Assembly (NCBI RefSeq): GCF_036173105.1
Contig: NZ_CP108053.1
Location: forward strand, 5,518,001 to 5,582,000
Length of the DNA stretch: 64,000 nt
Direction: 5' to 3'
Source: Streptomyces sp. NBC_00287
GTDB lineage: Bacteria > Actinomycetota > Actinomycetes > Streptomycetales > Streptomycetaceae
In this document: positions 52,926 through 63,027 of the stretch, piece by piece
Layout of the letters: the number at the start of each line of letters is the position of its first letter
Position numbering within the stretch: position 1 is the stretch's first letter
Program-made: the position numbers and the translations under genes
Notes under the pieces: generated by a model
The model's input: only the letters and a program-made list of their open reading frames with translations
Told to the model about the DNA's origin: nothing
Database searches by the model: none

Positions 52926-54497
52926 ATGTCCTTTCCCCTGCTGACAGCGACGGCGGCGCTCCCCGCGATCGGGGCGGTCGTCACGGCCGCCGTACCGGCC
53001 GCGCGGCGGACGACCGCCAAGTGGCTGGCGCTGCTCTTCTCGCTCGCCACCCTCGCGTTCGCCGTCACGATCCTGGTCCGCTTCGACCCGGACGGCGACC
53101 GCTACCAGCTCACCGAATCCCACTCCTGGATCAAGGAGTTCGGGGTCCGCTACGACCTGGGCGTGGACGGCATCGCGGTGGCCCTGATCGCGCTGACCGC
53201 CGTACTGATCCCGTTCATCATCCTCGCGGGCTGGCACGACGCCGACCCGTTGGAGACCGGCAGCAAGCGCTGGCGGCCCACCCAGGGTTTCTTCGCCCTG
53301 ATCCTGGCCGTCGAGGCGATGGTGATCATCTCCTTCGAGGCCACCGACGTCTTCCTCTTCTACATCTTCTTCGAGGCCATGCTCATCCCGATGTACTTCC
53401 TCATCGGAGGCTTCGGGGACCGTGCCCACGAGCACGGCGAGGAGGCGGCGTCCACCCAACGCTCGTACGCCGCGGTGAAGTTCCTCCTCTACAACCTGGC
53501 CGGCGGACTGATCATGCTGGCCGCGGTGATCGGCCTCTACGTGGTCGCCGGGAACTTCTCGCTCCCCGAGATCGCCGAGGCGCGTGCCAACGGCTCGCTG
53601 GACATGGCGACCGACACCGAGCGCTGGCTGTTCCTGGGCTTCTTCTTCGCTTTCGCGGTGAAGGCCCCACTGTGGCCGCTGCACACCTGGCTGCCCAACG
53701 CCATGGGTGAGGCCACCGCCCCGGTCGCCGTGCTGATCACGGCAGTTGTCGACAAGGTCGGCACCTTCGCGATGCTCCGCTTCTGCCTCGGCCTGTTCCC
53801 CGAGGCCTCGAAGTGGGCGACGCCCGCCATCCTCGTCCTGGCGCTGATCAGCATCATCTACGGCGCGCTGCTCGCCGTCGGCCAGCGGGACATCAAGCGT
53901 CTGGTGGCCTACGCGTCGATCTCGCACTTCGGCTTCATCATCATGGGCATCTTCGCGATGACCAGCCAGGGCCAGTCGGGCGCGACGCTGTACATGGTCA
54001 ACCACGGGATCTCGACGGCCGCGTTGATGCTGGTGGCCGGCTTCCTGATCTCGCGGCGCGGCTCGCGGCTCATCGCCGACTACGGCGGAGTGCAGAAGGT
54101 CGCCCCGGTCCTCGCGGGCACCTTCCTGATCGGCGGTCTGGCGACGCTGTCGCTGCCCGGACTCGCGCCGTTCGTCAGTGAGTTCCTGGTCCTCGTGGGC
54201 ACGTACACGAGATACCCGGCGGTCGGCATCATCGCCACCTTCGGCATCGTGCTCGCCGCGCTCTACACCCTCGTCCTGTACCAGCGGACGATGACGGGCC
54301 CGGTGAAGCCCGAGGTCTCCGCGATGCCCGACCTGAGGGTGCGGGAACTTGCGGTCGTCGCCCCGCTGGTCGTACTGCTGATCTTCCTGGGCGTCTACCC
54401 GAAGCCCGTCACGGACATCGTCAACCCGGCGGTCGAGCAGACCATGTCCGACGTTCAGAAGAAGGACCCCCAGCCCGAGGTGGAGGCGGCCAAGTGA
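52926..54497 (+). CDS. nuoM: NADH-quinone oxidoreductase subunit M
   Basis: A 523-aa antiporter-like subunit related to nuoL and nuoN, with proton-channel residues in LYIFFEAMLIPMY-type helix (here FYIFFEAMLIPMYFL), VKAPLWPLHTWLPNA, and RLVAYASISHFGFI. It starts 5 bases after nuoL and its stop overlaps nuoN. Confidence 0.96.
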   Translation: MSFPLLTATAALPAIGAVVTAAVPAARRTTAKWLALLFSLATLAFAVTILVRFDPDGDRYQLTESHSWIKEFGVRYDLGVDGIAVALIALTAVLIPFIILAGWHDADPLETGSKRWRPTQGFFALILAVEAMVIISFEATDVFLFYIFFEAMLIPMYFLIGGFGDRAHEHGEEAASTQRSYAAVKFLLYNLAGGLIMLAAVIGLYVVAGNFSLPEIAEARANGSLDMATDTERWLFLGFFFAFAVKAPLWPLHTWLPNAMGEATAPVAVLITAVVDKVGTFAMLRFCLGLFPEASKWATPAILVLALISIIYGALLAVGQRDIKRLVAYASISHFGFIIMGIFAMTSQGQSGATLYMVNHGISTAALMLVAGFLISRRGSRLIADYGGVQKVAPVLAGTFLIGGLATLSLPGLAPFVSEFLVLVGTYTRYPAVGIIATFGIVLAALYTLVLYQRTMTGPVKPEVSAMPDLRVRELAVVAPLVVLLIFLGVYPKPVTDIVNPAVEQTMSDVQKKDPQPEVEAAK

Positions 54498-56143
54498 GCG
54501 CATCAGCCGTCCACAGCCTGTGGACAACCGCGGCCGATCCGATCTCGAAGATCGACGCGCCGAAGATCGAATACGGACAATTGTCGCCCACGCTGATCGT
54601 CGTCGGCGCGGCGATCGTGGGGGTGCTGATCGAGGCGGTCGTCCCGCGCAAGTCCCGCTACTACGCCCAGGTGTTCGTCTCCGCCGTCGCGCTCACCGCC
54701 GCATTCGCCGCGGTGGTCGCGCTCGCGGCCGACGGATACGGCACCACGAAGGCGGGCATCGTGGCGATGGGCGCCATCGCCGTCGACGGCCCGGCCCTCT
54801 TCCTCCAGGGCACGATCCTGCTGGCCGGCCTGGTCGGCCTGTTCACCTTCGCCGAACGGCGGCTGGATCCGGAGATGCACGGCAACCGGGTCGACTCCTT
54901 CGCCGCGCAGGCCGCGTCCGTGCCGGGCAGCGACAGCGAAAAGGCCGCGGTGAAGGCCGGGTTCACCACCACCGAGGTGTTCCCGCTGCTGCTCTTCGCG
55001 GTCGCCGGCATGCTGATCTTCCCGGCGGCCAACGACCTGCTGACCCTGTTCATCGCGCTGGAGGTCTTCTCCCTCCCGCTGTACCTGATGTGCGCCCTCG
55101 CCCGCCGCAAGCGGCTGATGTCGCAGGAAGCGGCGGTGAAGTACTTCCTGCTCGGTGCCTTCGCCTCCGCGTTCACCCTGTTCGGCATCGCGCTGCTGTA
55201 CGGCTACGCGGGCTCGGTGTCGTACGCGACGATCGCGCAGGTCGTCGACGGCACCCTCACCACCGTCGACCCGGCCCTCGCGGACACCATGGGCAATGAC
55301 GCGCTGCTGCTGATCGGCATGGCGATGCTCGTCATGGGCCTGCTGTTCAAGGTCGGCGCCGTGCCCTTCCACATGTGGACGCCGGATGTGTACCAGGGCG
55401 CGCCGACTCCGGTGACCGGCTTCATGGCGGCGGCGACCAAGGTGGCGGCGTTCGGTGCGCTGCTGCGTGTGCTGTACGTGGTGCTGCCCGGCCTGCGCTG
55501 GGACTGGCGGCCGGTCATGTGGGCCGTCGCGATCATCACCATGCTGGGCGGCGCCATCGTCGCGATCACGCAGACCGACATCAAGCGGCTGCTGGCGTAC
55601 TCGTCGATCGCGCACGCGGGCTTCATCCTCGCCGGTGTCATCGCGACCACGCCGGACGGTGTGTCGTCCGTCCTCTTCTACCTGGCTGCCTACTCCTTCG
55701 TGACGATCGGCGCCTTCGCGGTCGTCACGCTGGTGCGGGACGCCGGGGGCGAGGCGACGCATCTGTCCAAGTGGGCGGGGCTCGGCCGGCGTTCACCCCT
55801 GGTGGCGGCCGTGTTCGCGGTGTTCCTGCTGGCCTTCGCGGGCATCCCGCTGACCTCCGGGTTCGCCGGGAAGTTCGCCGTGTTCAAGGCGGCGGCGGAG
55901 GGCGGGGCGGCTCCGCTGGTCGTGGTCGGTGTGATCTCGTCGGCCATCGCGGCGTTCTTCTACATCCGCGTCATCGTGCTGATGTTCTTCAGCGAGCCGC
56001 GGCCCGAGGGCCCGACGGTCGCCGTGCCGTCGCCGCTGACGATGACGGCGATCGGGGTCGGCGTGGCGGTCACCCTGGTGCTCGGTGTGGCGCCGCAGTA
56101 CTTCCTGGAGCTCGCGAGCGACGCCGGGGTGTTCGTGCGCTGA
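54494..56143 (+). CDS. nuoN: NADH-quinone oxidoreductase subunit N
   Basis: A 549-aa antiporter-like subunit and the last gene of the operon: ALEVFSLPLYLMCAL, KVGAVPFHMWTPDVYQG, and KRLLAYSSIAHAGF are its hallmarks. GTG 54494 overlaps the nuoM stop. Immediately after the start there is a perfect 17-bp palindrome (54509-54525). The gene is followed by a stem-loop terminator. Length is normal, and the operon is complete from A to N without insertions. Confidence 0.95.
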   Translation: MSASAVHSLWTTAADPISKIDAPKIEYGQLSPTLIVVGAAIVGVLIEAVVPRKSRYYAQVFVSAVALTAAFAAVVALAADGYGTTKAGIVAMGAIAVDGPALFLQGTILLAGLVGLFTFAERRLDPEMHGNRVDSFAAQAASVPGSDSEKAAVKAGFTTTEVFPLLLFAVAGMLIFPAANDLLTLFIALEVFSLPLYLMCALARRKRLMSQEAAVKYFLLGAFASAFTLFGIALLYGYAGSVSYATIAQVVDGTLTTVDPALADTMGNDALLLIGMAMLVMGLLFKVGAVPFHMWTPDVYQGAPTPVTGFMAAATKVAAFGALLRVLYVVLPGLRWDWRPVMWAVAIITMLGGAIVAITQTDIKRLLAYSSIAHAGFILAGVIATTPDGVSSVLFYLAAYSFVTIGAFAVVTLVRDAGGEATHLSKWAGLGRRSPLVAAVFAVFLLAFAGIPLTSGFAGKFAVFKAAAEGGAAPLVVVGVISSAIAAFFYIRVIVLMFFSEPRPEGPTVAVPSPLTMTAIGVGVAVTLVLGVAPQYFLELASDAGVFVR

Positions 56144-56161
56144 CCTGCGGTGCTGGTACGC

Positions 56162-56195
56162 AGGCCCCGGATCCCGTGGCGGGAGCCGGGGCTTT
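56162..56195 (+). terminator. Terminator of the nuo operon
   Basis: GCCCCGGATCCCG and CGGGAGCCGGGGC form a 13-bp stem with one A/G mismatch and a three-base loop, followed by TTTCG. It starts 18 bases after the nuoN stop. Outer A-T pairs may extend it. Confidence 0.75.
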
Positions 56196-56208
56196 CGTCT
56201 GTGTCCGG

Positions 56209-56388
56209 TCAGGCCTTCGGGCACTTCACCTCGGGGTTGAAGCCCTCGAGGAGACCCTTGGGGTTGGTCTTGTAGACACGCTCGTACGGCGCTCCGTCCG
56301 TCGAGGTCGAGAGGTGGGTGGGCCTCCCCTTGTCCCGCCCGAAGAGCATGTTCCGGCCGCCGAGGGCATGCCATGTGACGGCAGTCAT
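56209..56388 (-). CDS. Small protein, 59 aa, between nuo and recQ
   Basis: A complete frame from ATG 56388 to TGA 56209 on the minus strand gives a 59-residue protein that I translated by hand. It contains WHALGGRNMLFGRDKGRP, then a polar THLSTSTDG segment, then YERVYKTNPKGLLEGFNPE, and ends in a Cys-Pro-Lys-Ala. It is highly hydrophilic with many Lys/Asp, with no signal peptide or membrane helix. Its size explains why ordinary length cutoffs miss it. Coding character looks real (consistent G/C third positions), but no family is known to me. Confidence 0.6.
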   Translation of the reverse strand: MTAVTWHALGGRNMLFGRDKGRPTHLSTSTDGAPYERVYKTNPKGLLEGFNPEVKCPKA

Positions 56389-56499
56389 ACGAATGACTAC
56401 CGAACGTCATCGAAGCGGCCTGTGGATAACTCCGGCGCTGTCGGTGCGGACGCCTATCGTGGACGCAGTGGTCGAGGAGCGACGTACGGGGGCACGGCG

Positions 56500-58470
<1,971 letters not shown>

Positions 58471-58489
58471 GGGTGCGGCCGGTGTGGGG

Positions 58490-58527
58490 GTCGGCGTAGC
58501 TACGGCAGCCCTGAGAGCTACGCCGAC
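58490..58527. terminator. Stem-loop between recQ and the M56 peptidase
   Basis: GTCGGCGTAGCT and AGCTACGCCGAC pair perfectly over 12 bases with a 14-base loop. It lies after the recQ stop and before the stop of the convergent peptidase gene (58548), so it could serve both. A further copy of the right arm, GAGCTAGGCCGACTTC, follows at 58533. Confidence 0.7.
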
Positions 58528-58547
58528 TTCAAGAGCTAGGCCGACTT

Positions 58548-59486
58548 CTAGCCCAGCGCGGTCAAGCCCGGTGCGAACGTGATCAGGAGTGGTACCAGGG
58601 GGACCAGTGCTGCCACCGCCGTCGTCAGGGCTCGGTCGCGGCGGCCCAGGCGGGGTGGGGGTTCCAGGAGGCGGTCTACTCGTTCGCCGAGGAGGCGGTG
58701 GCTGGAGGCGCAGGAGAGGACGCCTCGGTGTTGGTTGAGCTCGATCAGGGCCAGCGCCGTCGTCAGGTGGCCGCAGCGGCGGGAGGCCGTGTCGTCGGCG
58801 GCCAGTTCGACCAGGCGGTGGGTCTGGTCGCAGAAGTGGGCGAACAGGGGAATGCGGGGGAAGCCGGTGGCAAGGGCGGTGGAGAGGTGCAGTAGCCAGT
58901 CGTGGCGGGCTCGGGCGTGGCCGCGTTCGTGGGTGAGGACGGCGTCCAGCTGGTGGTCGGTCAGACGGTGCAGGGCACCTGTGGTGACGATCAGCTGGGG
59001 CGGGTTGCCGGGCATCCACCAGGCGTCCGGGTATTCGTCCTCCAGCACCAGGAGAGGGCCGCGTGCGGCCGGCAGACCTGCGGGCAGGTCCGGAGCGCGT
59101 TCGCTCAGGTGGGCCCTGGCCTGGCCGCGGCTGCGGCGCGCCTCGACCAGCTCGCGGGCCAGCATCGCCGTCGTCCAGGCCGCGCCGCAGGCCAGGAGCA
59201 GCGTGAGGGCCGCCGCCCAGACCGGCGCCGCGGAGAGGTCGTACGCCGCGGTCACCGCCGGCGGCGCGGGTGCGAAGACATGGTCGCGGACCGTTTGGAA
59301 GACGGTGGCGGCGCCCAGGACCAGGGCCGTCAGACAGCACAGCAGGACGGTGGCGACCAGGCACTGCCACACCCACAGCCCGACCACCGGCTCCCGTTCC
59401 GGCCACGCGGCCCGGGTCAGGGAACGCGGTACCGGCACGGCGGCCGTCAGAGCGACGGCGCTCAGCAGGAGCAGGCAGACAGTCAT
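58548..59486 (-). CDS. M56/BlaR1-type membrane zinc peptidase
   Basis: A 312-aa membrane protein. Three or so hydrophobic helices lie in the first 110 residues and a final one near the C terminus. The HExxH zinc motif is THERGHARARHDWLLH near residue 195, and the third ligand Glu is in VELAADDTASRR. M56 relatives such as BlaR1/MecR1 sense beta-lactams and cut a BlaI-type repressor; here no BlaI gene is adjacent and no sensor domain follows, so it is a short non-sensor form. ATG 59486 has GGAGCC upstream. A tandem repeat lies upstream at 59626. Confidence 0.87.
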   Translation of the reverse strand: MTVCLLLLSAVALTAAVPVPRSLTRAAWPEREPVVGLWVWQCLVATVLLCCLTALVLGAATVFQTVRDHVFAPAPPAVTAAYDLSAAPVWAAALTLLLACGAAWTTAMLARELVEARRSRGQARAHLSERAPDLPAGLPAARGPLLVLEDEYPDAWWMPGNPPQLIVTTGALHRLTDHQLDAVLTHERGHARARHDWLLHLSTALATGFPRIPLFAHFCDQTHRLVELAADDTASRRCGHLTTALALIELNQHRGVLSCASSHRLLGERVDRLLEPPPRLGRRDRALTTAVAALVPLVPLLITFAPGLTALG

Positions 59487-59625
59487 GCCACGGGCTCCGG
59501 ATCCTGGTCGGGACAAGGGCGGCTGCGGGCGGGCTGTGCGCGGGCGGTGCGGAACGTGTGCCGCGCGCACCGTCCGCCGCCAAGTATGACGGCGACGGAC
59601 GGCACACGGCAGACGTCGGAGACCA

Positions 59626-59648
59626 ACTAAACGTCCCACTAAACGTCC
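59626..59648. promoter_or_regulatory. Tandem 11-bp repeat upstream of the M56 gene
   Basis: ACTAAACGTCC occurs twice, spaced 12 bases apart start to start, so the copies lie on the same face of the helix. It is 140 bases upstream of the M56 peptidase start and 100 bases from the stop of the convergent fumarylacetoacetase gene. A repressor or activator site is likely. Confidence 0.4.
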
Positions 59649-59745
59649 AACGGGACGGGAAAGGGGATGATCCGAGAGGAGTCGGCCACGAGCGTCAACT
59701 CCCGTACGGGCGCGGGCTATTCGGCAAGGGACAGGTCAGGACCCC

Positions 59746-60960
59746 TCAACCCGCCACCACTCGCCCGGTGACCTCACCCAGCCCCACACGCGCCCCGTCC
59801 GCCCCCGGAGCCCACGCCGACAGTGTCACCACGTCGCCGTTCTCAAGGAAGGTCCGCTTGCCGTCGGGGAGTTCGAGGACGTCGCGGCCGTTCCAGGTGA
59901 GCTCCAGCAAGGAGCCGCGTTCGTGTTCCGTCGGGCCGCTGACCGTGCCGGAGCCGTAGAGGTCGCCGGTGCGCAGGGAGGCGCCGTTGACCGTCATGTG
60001 GGCCAACTGCTGGGCGGCCGTCCAGTACATCGTCGAGAAGGGAGGTTCGGAGATCACATGGCCGTTGAGCGACACCGAGATGCGCAGGTCGTAGCCGCCG
60101 GGTTCCTCGGCCGCGTCGTCCAGGTAGGGGAGCAGATCGTGGGTGCGCTCCGGAGGGGCCACGCGCGCCTCGTCCAGCGCGTCCAGCGGGGTGATCCACG
60201 CCGACACCGACGTGGCGAAGGACTTGCCGAGGAAGGGGCCGAGAGGGACGTACTCCCAGGCCTGGACGTCGCGCGCGGACCAGTCGTTGAGCAGGCACAG
60301 GCCGAAGACGTGCTCCCGGAAGTCGGAGAGGCCGACCGGGCTGCCCATCGCCGAGGGCACCCCCACCACGAAACCGACCTCCGCCTCGATGTCCAGGCGG
60401 ACGGACGGGCCGAAGACGGGTGCCGCGTCGGTCGGCGCCTTGCGCTGGCCCGACGGCCGTACGACATCCGTGCCCGAGACCACGACCGTGCCCGAGCGGC
60501 CGTGGTAGCCGATCGGGAGGTGCTTCCAGTTCGGGGTGAGGGAGTCCGCCGCGTCCGGGCGGAACATCTGGCCGACGTTCCGTGCGTGGTTCTCGGAGGC
60601 GTAGAAGTCGACGTAGTCCGCGACCTCGAAGGGGAGGTGCAGGGTCACCGAGGAGAGCGGGTGGAACAGGGGCTCGATGGTCTCCCGGTGGGACGGCACC
60701 GTGACCCAGGCCGTCAGCGCGCGGCGCACGTCCGACCAGGCGGTGCGGCCCGCGGCCAGCAGCGGGTTGAGCGTGGGCCGGGCGAGCAGGGAGGCGTACG
60801 GGGAACCCAGCGCCAGCGCAGCCGCGCCCGCGTCGAGGACATGGTCACCGAGCCTTACCCCGACCCGGCGCGCGCTGTCCCCGCCGGGGATGGAGAAGAC
60901 ACCGTACGGAAGGTTGTGCGGGCCGAAGGGGTCGCCCTCGGGGACATCAAAGGGGGGCAT
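59746..60960 (-). CDS. fahA: Fumarylacetoacetase
   Basis: A 404-aa enzyme that hydrolyses fumarylacetoacetate to fumarate and acetoacetate, the last step of tyrosine/homogentisate breakdown. Family motifs: GPHNLPYGVFS near the N terminus, DFYASENHARNVG, PIGYHGRSGTVV, QAWEYVPLGPFLGKS, and LYGSGTVSGP near the C terminus. ATG 60958-60960 is the start. No other genes of the pathway are visible in the window, so it is monocistronic here. Confidence 0.93.
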   Translation of the reverse strand: MPPFDVPEGDPFGPHNLPYGVFSIPGGDSARRVGVRLGDHVLDAGAAALALGSPYASLLARPTLNPLLAAGRTAWSDVRRALTAWVTVPSHRETIEPLFHPLSSVTLHLPFEVADYVDFYASENHARNVGQMFRPDAADSLTPNWKHLPIGYHGRSGTVVVSGTDVVRPSGQRKAPTDAAPVFGPSVRLDIEAEVGFVVGVPSAMGSPVGLSDFREHVFGLCLLNDWSARDVQAWEYVPLGPFLGKSFATSVSAWITPLDALDEARVAPPERTHDLLPYLDDAAEEPGGYDLRISVSLNGHVISEPPFSTMYWTAAQQLAHMTVNGASLRTGDLYGSGTVSGPTEHERGSLLELTWNGRDVLELPDGKRTFLENGDVVTLSAWAPGADGARVGLGEVTGRVVAG

Positions 60961-61278
60961 GGGTGCTGCCTCACTCTCGTGCGTGCCACGGGTCCGTGTC
61001 GTCGTCGCACACGTTACGGGTGGGGCACCCGTCTTGGGCAGTGCCGAAAGCGGAGGTGGCGCCGCCGACAGGATCCTCGGGCGCGCTGCCCGGCGTCTCG
61101 AAGCCGTCCAGGACCTTGCCGGTCGCACCACTCGCCCCCAGCCGTCACCGCAGTGCCCCTTTTTCACCAGAAGCTGACGATGACAAGGGAGTTGGAGGGG
61201 GCGCGCGGGGTGGTGGTGACGCCGGGGTCGTCCGGTTCGCGCTGAGTCGGCGGGGCGTCCTGTCCGTATTCTCTGATC
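60961..61278. other. Intergenic region, divergent promoters
   Basis: 318 bases between the divergent fahA and HAD genes. No convincing gene. It contains AT-rich TATTCT at 61267-61272, which may be a -10 box for a leaderless HAD transcript starting at 61279. I see no strong hairpin or riboswitch. Confidence 0.5.
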
Positions 61279-62085
61279 ATGGCCGCACCCATCGCATATT
61301 CACTCATCGCCACCGACCTGGACGGAACCCTCCTCCGAGGCGACGACACGCTCTCCGACCGGTCGCTGGCCGCGCTCGCGAGGGTGGCGGAGTCCGGCGC
61401 CCGGCACCTGGTGGTGACCGGCCGTCCGGCGCCCAGAGTGCGGCCGCTCCTGGACGACCTGGGCAGCAAGGGGCTCGCGGTGTGCGGGCAGGGCGCGCAG
61501 GTGTACGACGCCGGGGCGGACCGCCTGCTGTGGTCCGTCACCCTGGACCGGGAGTTGGCGGAGACCGCGCTCGGCAAGATCGAGGCCGAGGTGGGGCAGG
61601 TGTACGCGGCGGTCGACCAGGACGGCGTCGACGGGCTCACGCTGATCGAGCCCGGCTACCTGATGCCGCACCCCACCCTGCCCGCGGTGCGGGTCGGGCG
61701 GCGCGACGACCTGTGGTGCGAGCCGATCAGCAAGGTGCTGCTGCGCCATCCCGAGCTGTCCGACGACCAGTTGGCGGCGACGGCGCGCTCGGTGGTGGGT
61801 TCGCTGGCGACGGTCACCATGTCGGGCCCCGGGACCGTCGAACTTCAGCCATGCGGCATCACCAAGGCGACGGGTCTGGCGCTGGCGGCCCGGCATCTGG
61901 GGCTCGGCCCGCGGGAGACCATCGCCTTCGGCGACATGCCCAACGACATCCCGATGTTCGACTGGGCGGCCCACGGTGTCGCGATGGCCAATGCCCACCC
62001 CGAACTCAAGGCGGTGGCCGACGAGATCACCCTGTCGAACGAGGACGACGGCATCGCCGTCGTCCTCGAAAGACTCTTCCGGTAG
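61279..62085 (+). CDS. Cof-type HAD-IIB family phosphatase
   Basis: A 268-aa haloacid-dehalogenase hydrolase. HAD motif I is ATDLDGTLLRGDD at the N terminus, motif II near VVTGRPAP, and motif III/IV in ETIAFGDMPNDIPMF near residue 215. Type IIB proteins of this length dephosphorylate sugar phosphates or flavin intermediates. No ribosome-binding site is visible before ATG 61279, suggesting a leaderless message. Substrate unknown. Confidence 0.9.
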   Translation: MAAPIAYSLIATDLDGTLLRGDDTLSDRSLAALARVAESGARHLVVTGRPAPRVRPLLDDLGSKGLAVCGQGAQVYDAGADRLLWSVTLDRELAETALGKIEAEVGQVYAAVDQDGVDGLTLIEPGYLMPHPTLPAVRVGRRDDLWCEPISKVLLRHPELSDDQLAATARSVVGSLATVTMSGPGTVELQPCGITKATGLALAARHLGLGPRETIAFGDMPNDIPMFDWAAHGVAMANAHPELKAVADEITLSNEDDGIAVVLERLFR

Positions 62086-62097
62086 CCATGGAAAGGC

Positions 62098-62571
62098 TCA
62101 GTACGCCCCGAAGACGTTGTCGATCGAGCCGTACCGCTGAGACGCGTAGTTGCAGGCGGCGGTGATGTTCGCGACCGGGTCGTAGGGGTCGTACGAGGTG
62201 CCGGAGACGTGGTACGCCTGGAAGGTCGGGTCGATCACCTGGAGCAGGCCCTTGGACGGGGTGCCGGCGGCGGCGTTGGAGTCCCAGTTGTTGATCGCGT
62301 ACTGGTTGCCCGAGGACTCCCGCATGATGTTGCGGTAGATGCCGTCGTACGAGCCGGGGATGCCGTTCTGCGCCATGACCTGGAGGGACGCGCGGATCCA
62401 GCCGTCCAGGTTGTTGGCGTACCCGAGCGAGGCGGCGGTGGTGACGGTCGGGGTGGCCGCCGAGGCGCTGGTCGCGCCGATGAGCGGGAGCGCCAGTACG
62501 GCGGCGCCGGTGCCGAGGACGGCGAGCTTGCGGGCGAGGCGGGTACGACGGTGCTGAGCGGCAGCAGGCAT
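62098..62571 (-). CDS. Secreted SLT-domain transglycosylase-like protein
   Basis: A 157-aa protein with a Sec signal peptide (basic RRTRLARKLA, hydrophobic segment, cleavage near ASAA|TP around residue 40), then a transglycosylase SLT-like domain: GWIRASLQVMAQNGIPGSYDGIYRNIMRESSGN (shown in parts here), with the catalytic Glu in RESSGN, NNWDSNA, and GLLQVIDPTFQAY, the usual lytic transglycosylase core. It cuts glycan strands. ATG 62571 has GGAGAGGAAC upstream. Upstream is a c-di-AMP riboswitch, so it is probably repressed when c-di-AMP is high. Its stop is 12 bases from the HAD gene stop. Confidence 0.88.
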   Translation of the reverse strand: MPAAAQHRRTRLARKLAVLGTGAAVLALPLIGATSASAATPTVTTAASLGYANNLDGWIRASLQVMAQNGIPGSYDGIYRNIMRESSGNQYAINNWDSNAAAGTPSKGLLQVIDPTFQAYHVSGTSYDPYDPVANITAACNYASQRYGSIDNVFGAY

Positions 62572-62590
62572 GGCGAAGTTCCTCTCCGGC

Positions 62591-62780
62591 GCCTGCGAGG
62601 TGAGCTGTCGGGTTCGGGCGGGAGCTGCCCGGCCGCGCACCGTGAAGGGCACGCGACTTCACCCCGAGCCGTACCGACGCGTCCGAAGACGTCCGGCACG
62701 GCGACTTACCTGGGTCCCCCGCTCCTGCCGTACGAAGAATCTCGGTGGAGCCGGACGGCGGCAGGATTAGGCGTCCGCCC
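62591..62780 (-). promoter_or_regulatory. c-di-AMP (ydaO/yuaA-type) riboswitch
   Basis: On the minus strand this leader contains CCTAATCCTGCCG near its 5' end (62763-62780), then GGAGCGGGGGACCCAGGTAA, then CGGGGTGAA, and the 3' portion CCCGCCCGAACCCGACAGCT followed by CCTCGCAGGC. These match, in order, the conserved elements of the ydaO/yuaA riboswitch, which binds c-di-AMP and in streptomycetes turns off cell-wall hydrolase genes. It ends 20 bases before the transglycosylase start. Exact edges are approximate. Confidence 0.88.
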
Positions 62781-63027
62781 GACAGGCCGGGAACGTATGC
62801 GAGAGCACATGTCCGAAACAAGTAGCGGATTCACATATCCAGCACTTTGATCTTCGTTCGAGTGGCAGACGGGGCTGGGGTCTTTGCGGTCGCCAAGGCT
62901 CAACTGGCGGCCTTCAAGCGGGTGTCGAGGGAAGCCTGTGGGGTGCCTGTGGGTATACGCGCGTGAGCCAAGTCACGCGCAAGTGCAAGATAGCTTAAAT
63001 CGGTCAATCGACCCCAATGGGCCCGTA

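Noticed and set aside
59746..61167. Longer fumarylacetoacetase beginning at 61167
   Set aside because: The extra residues have no similarity to the family start; GPHNLPYGVFS follows ATG 60960 as expected.
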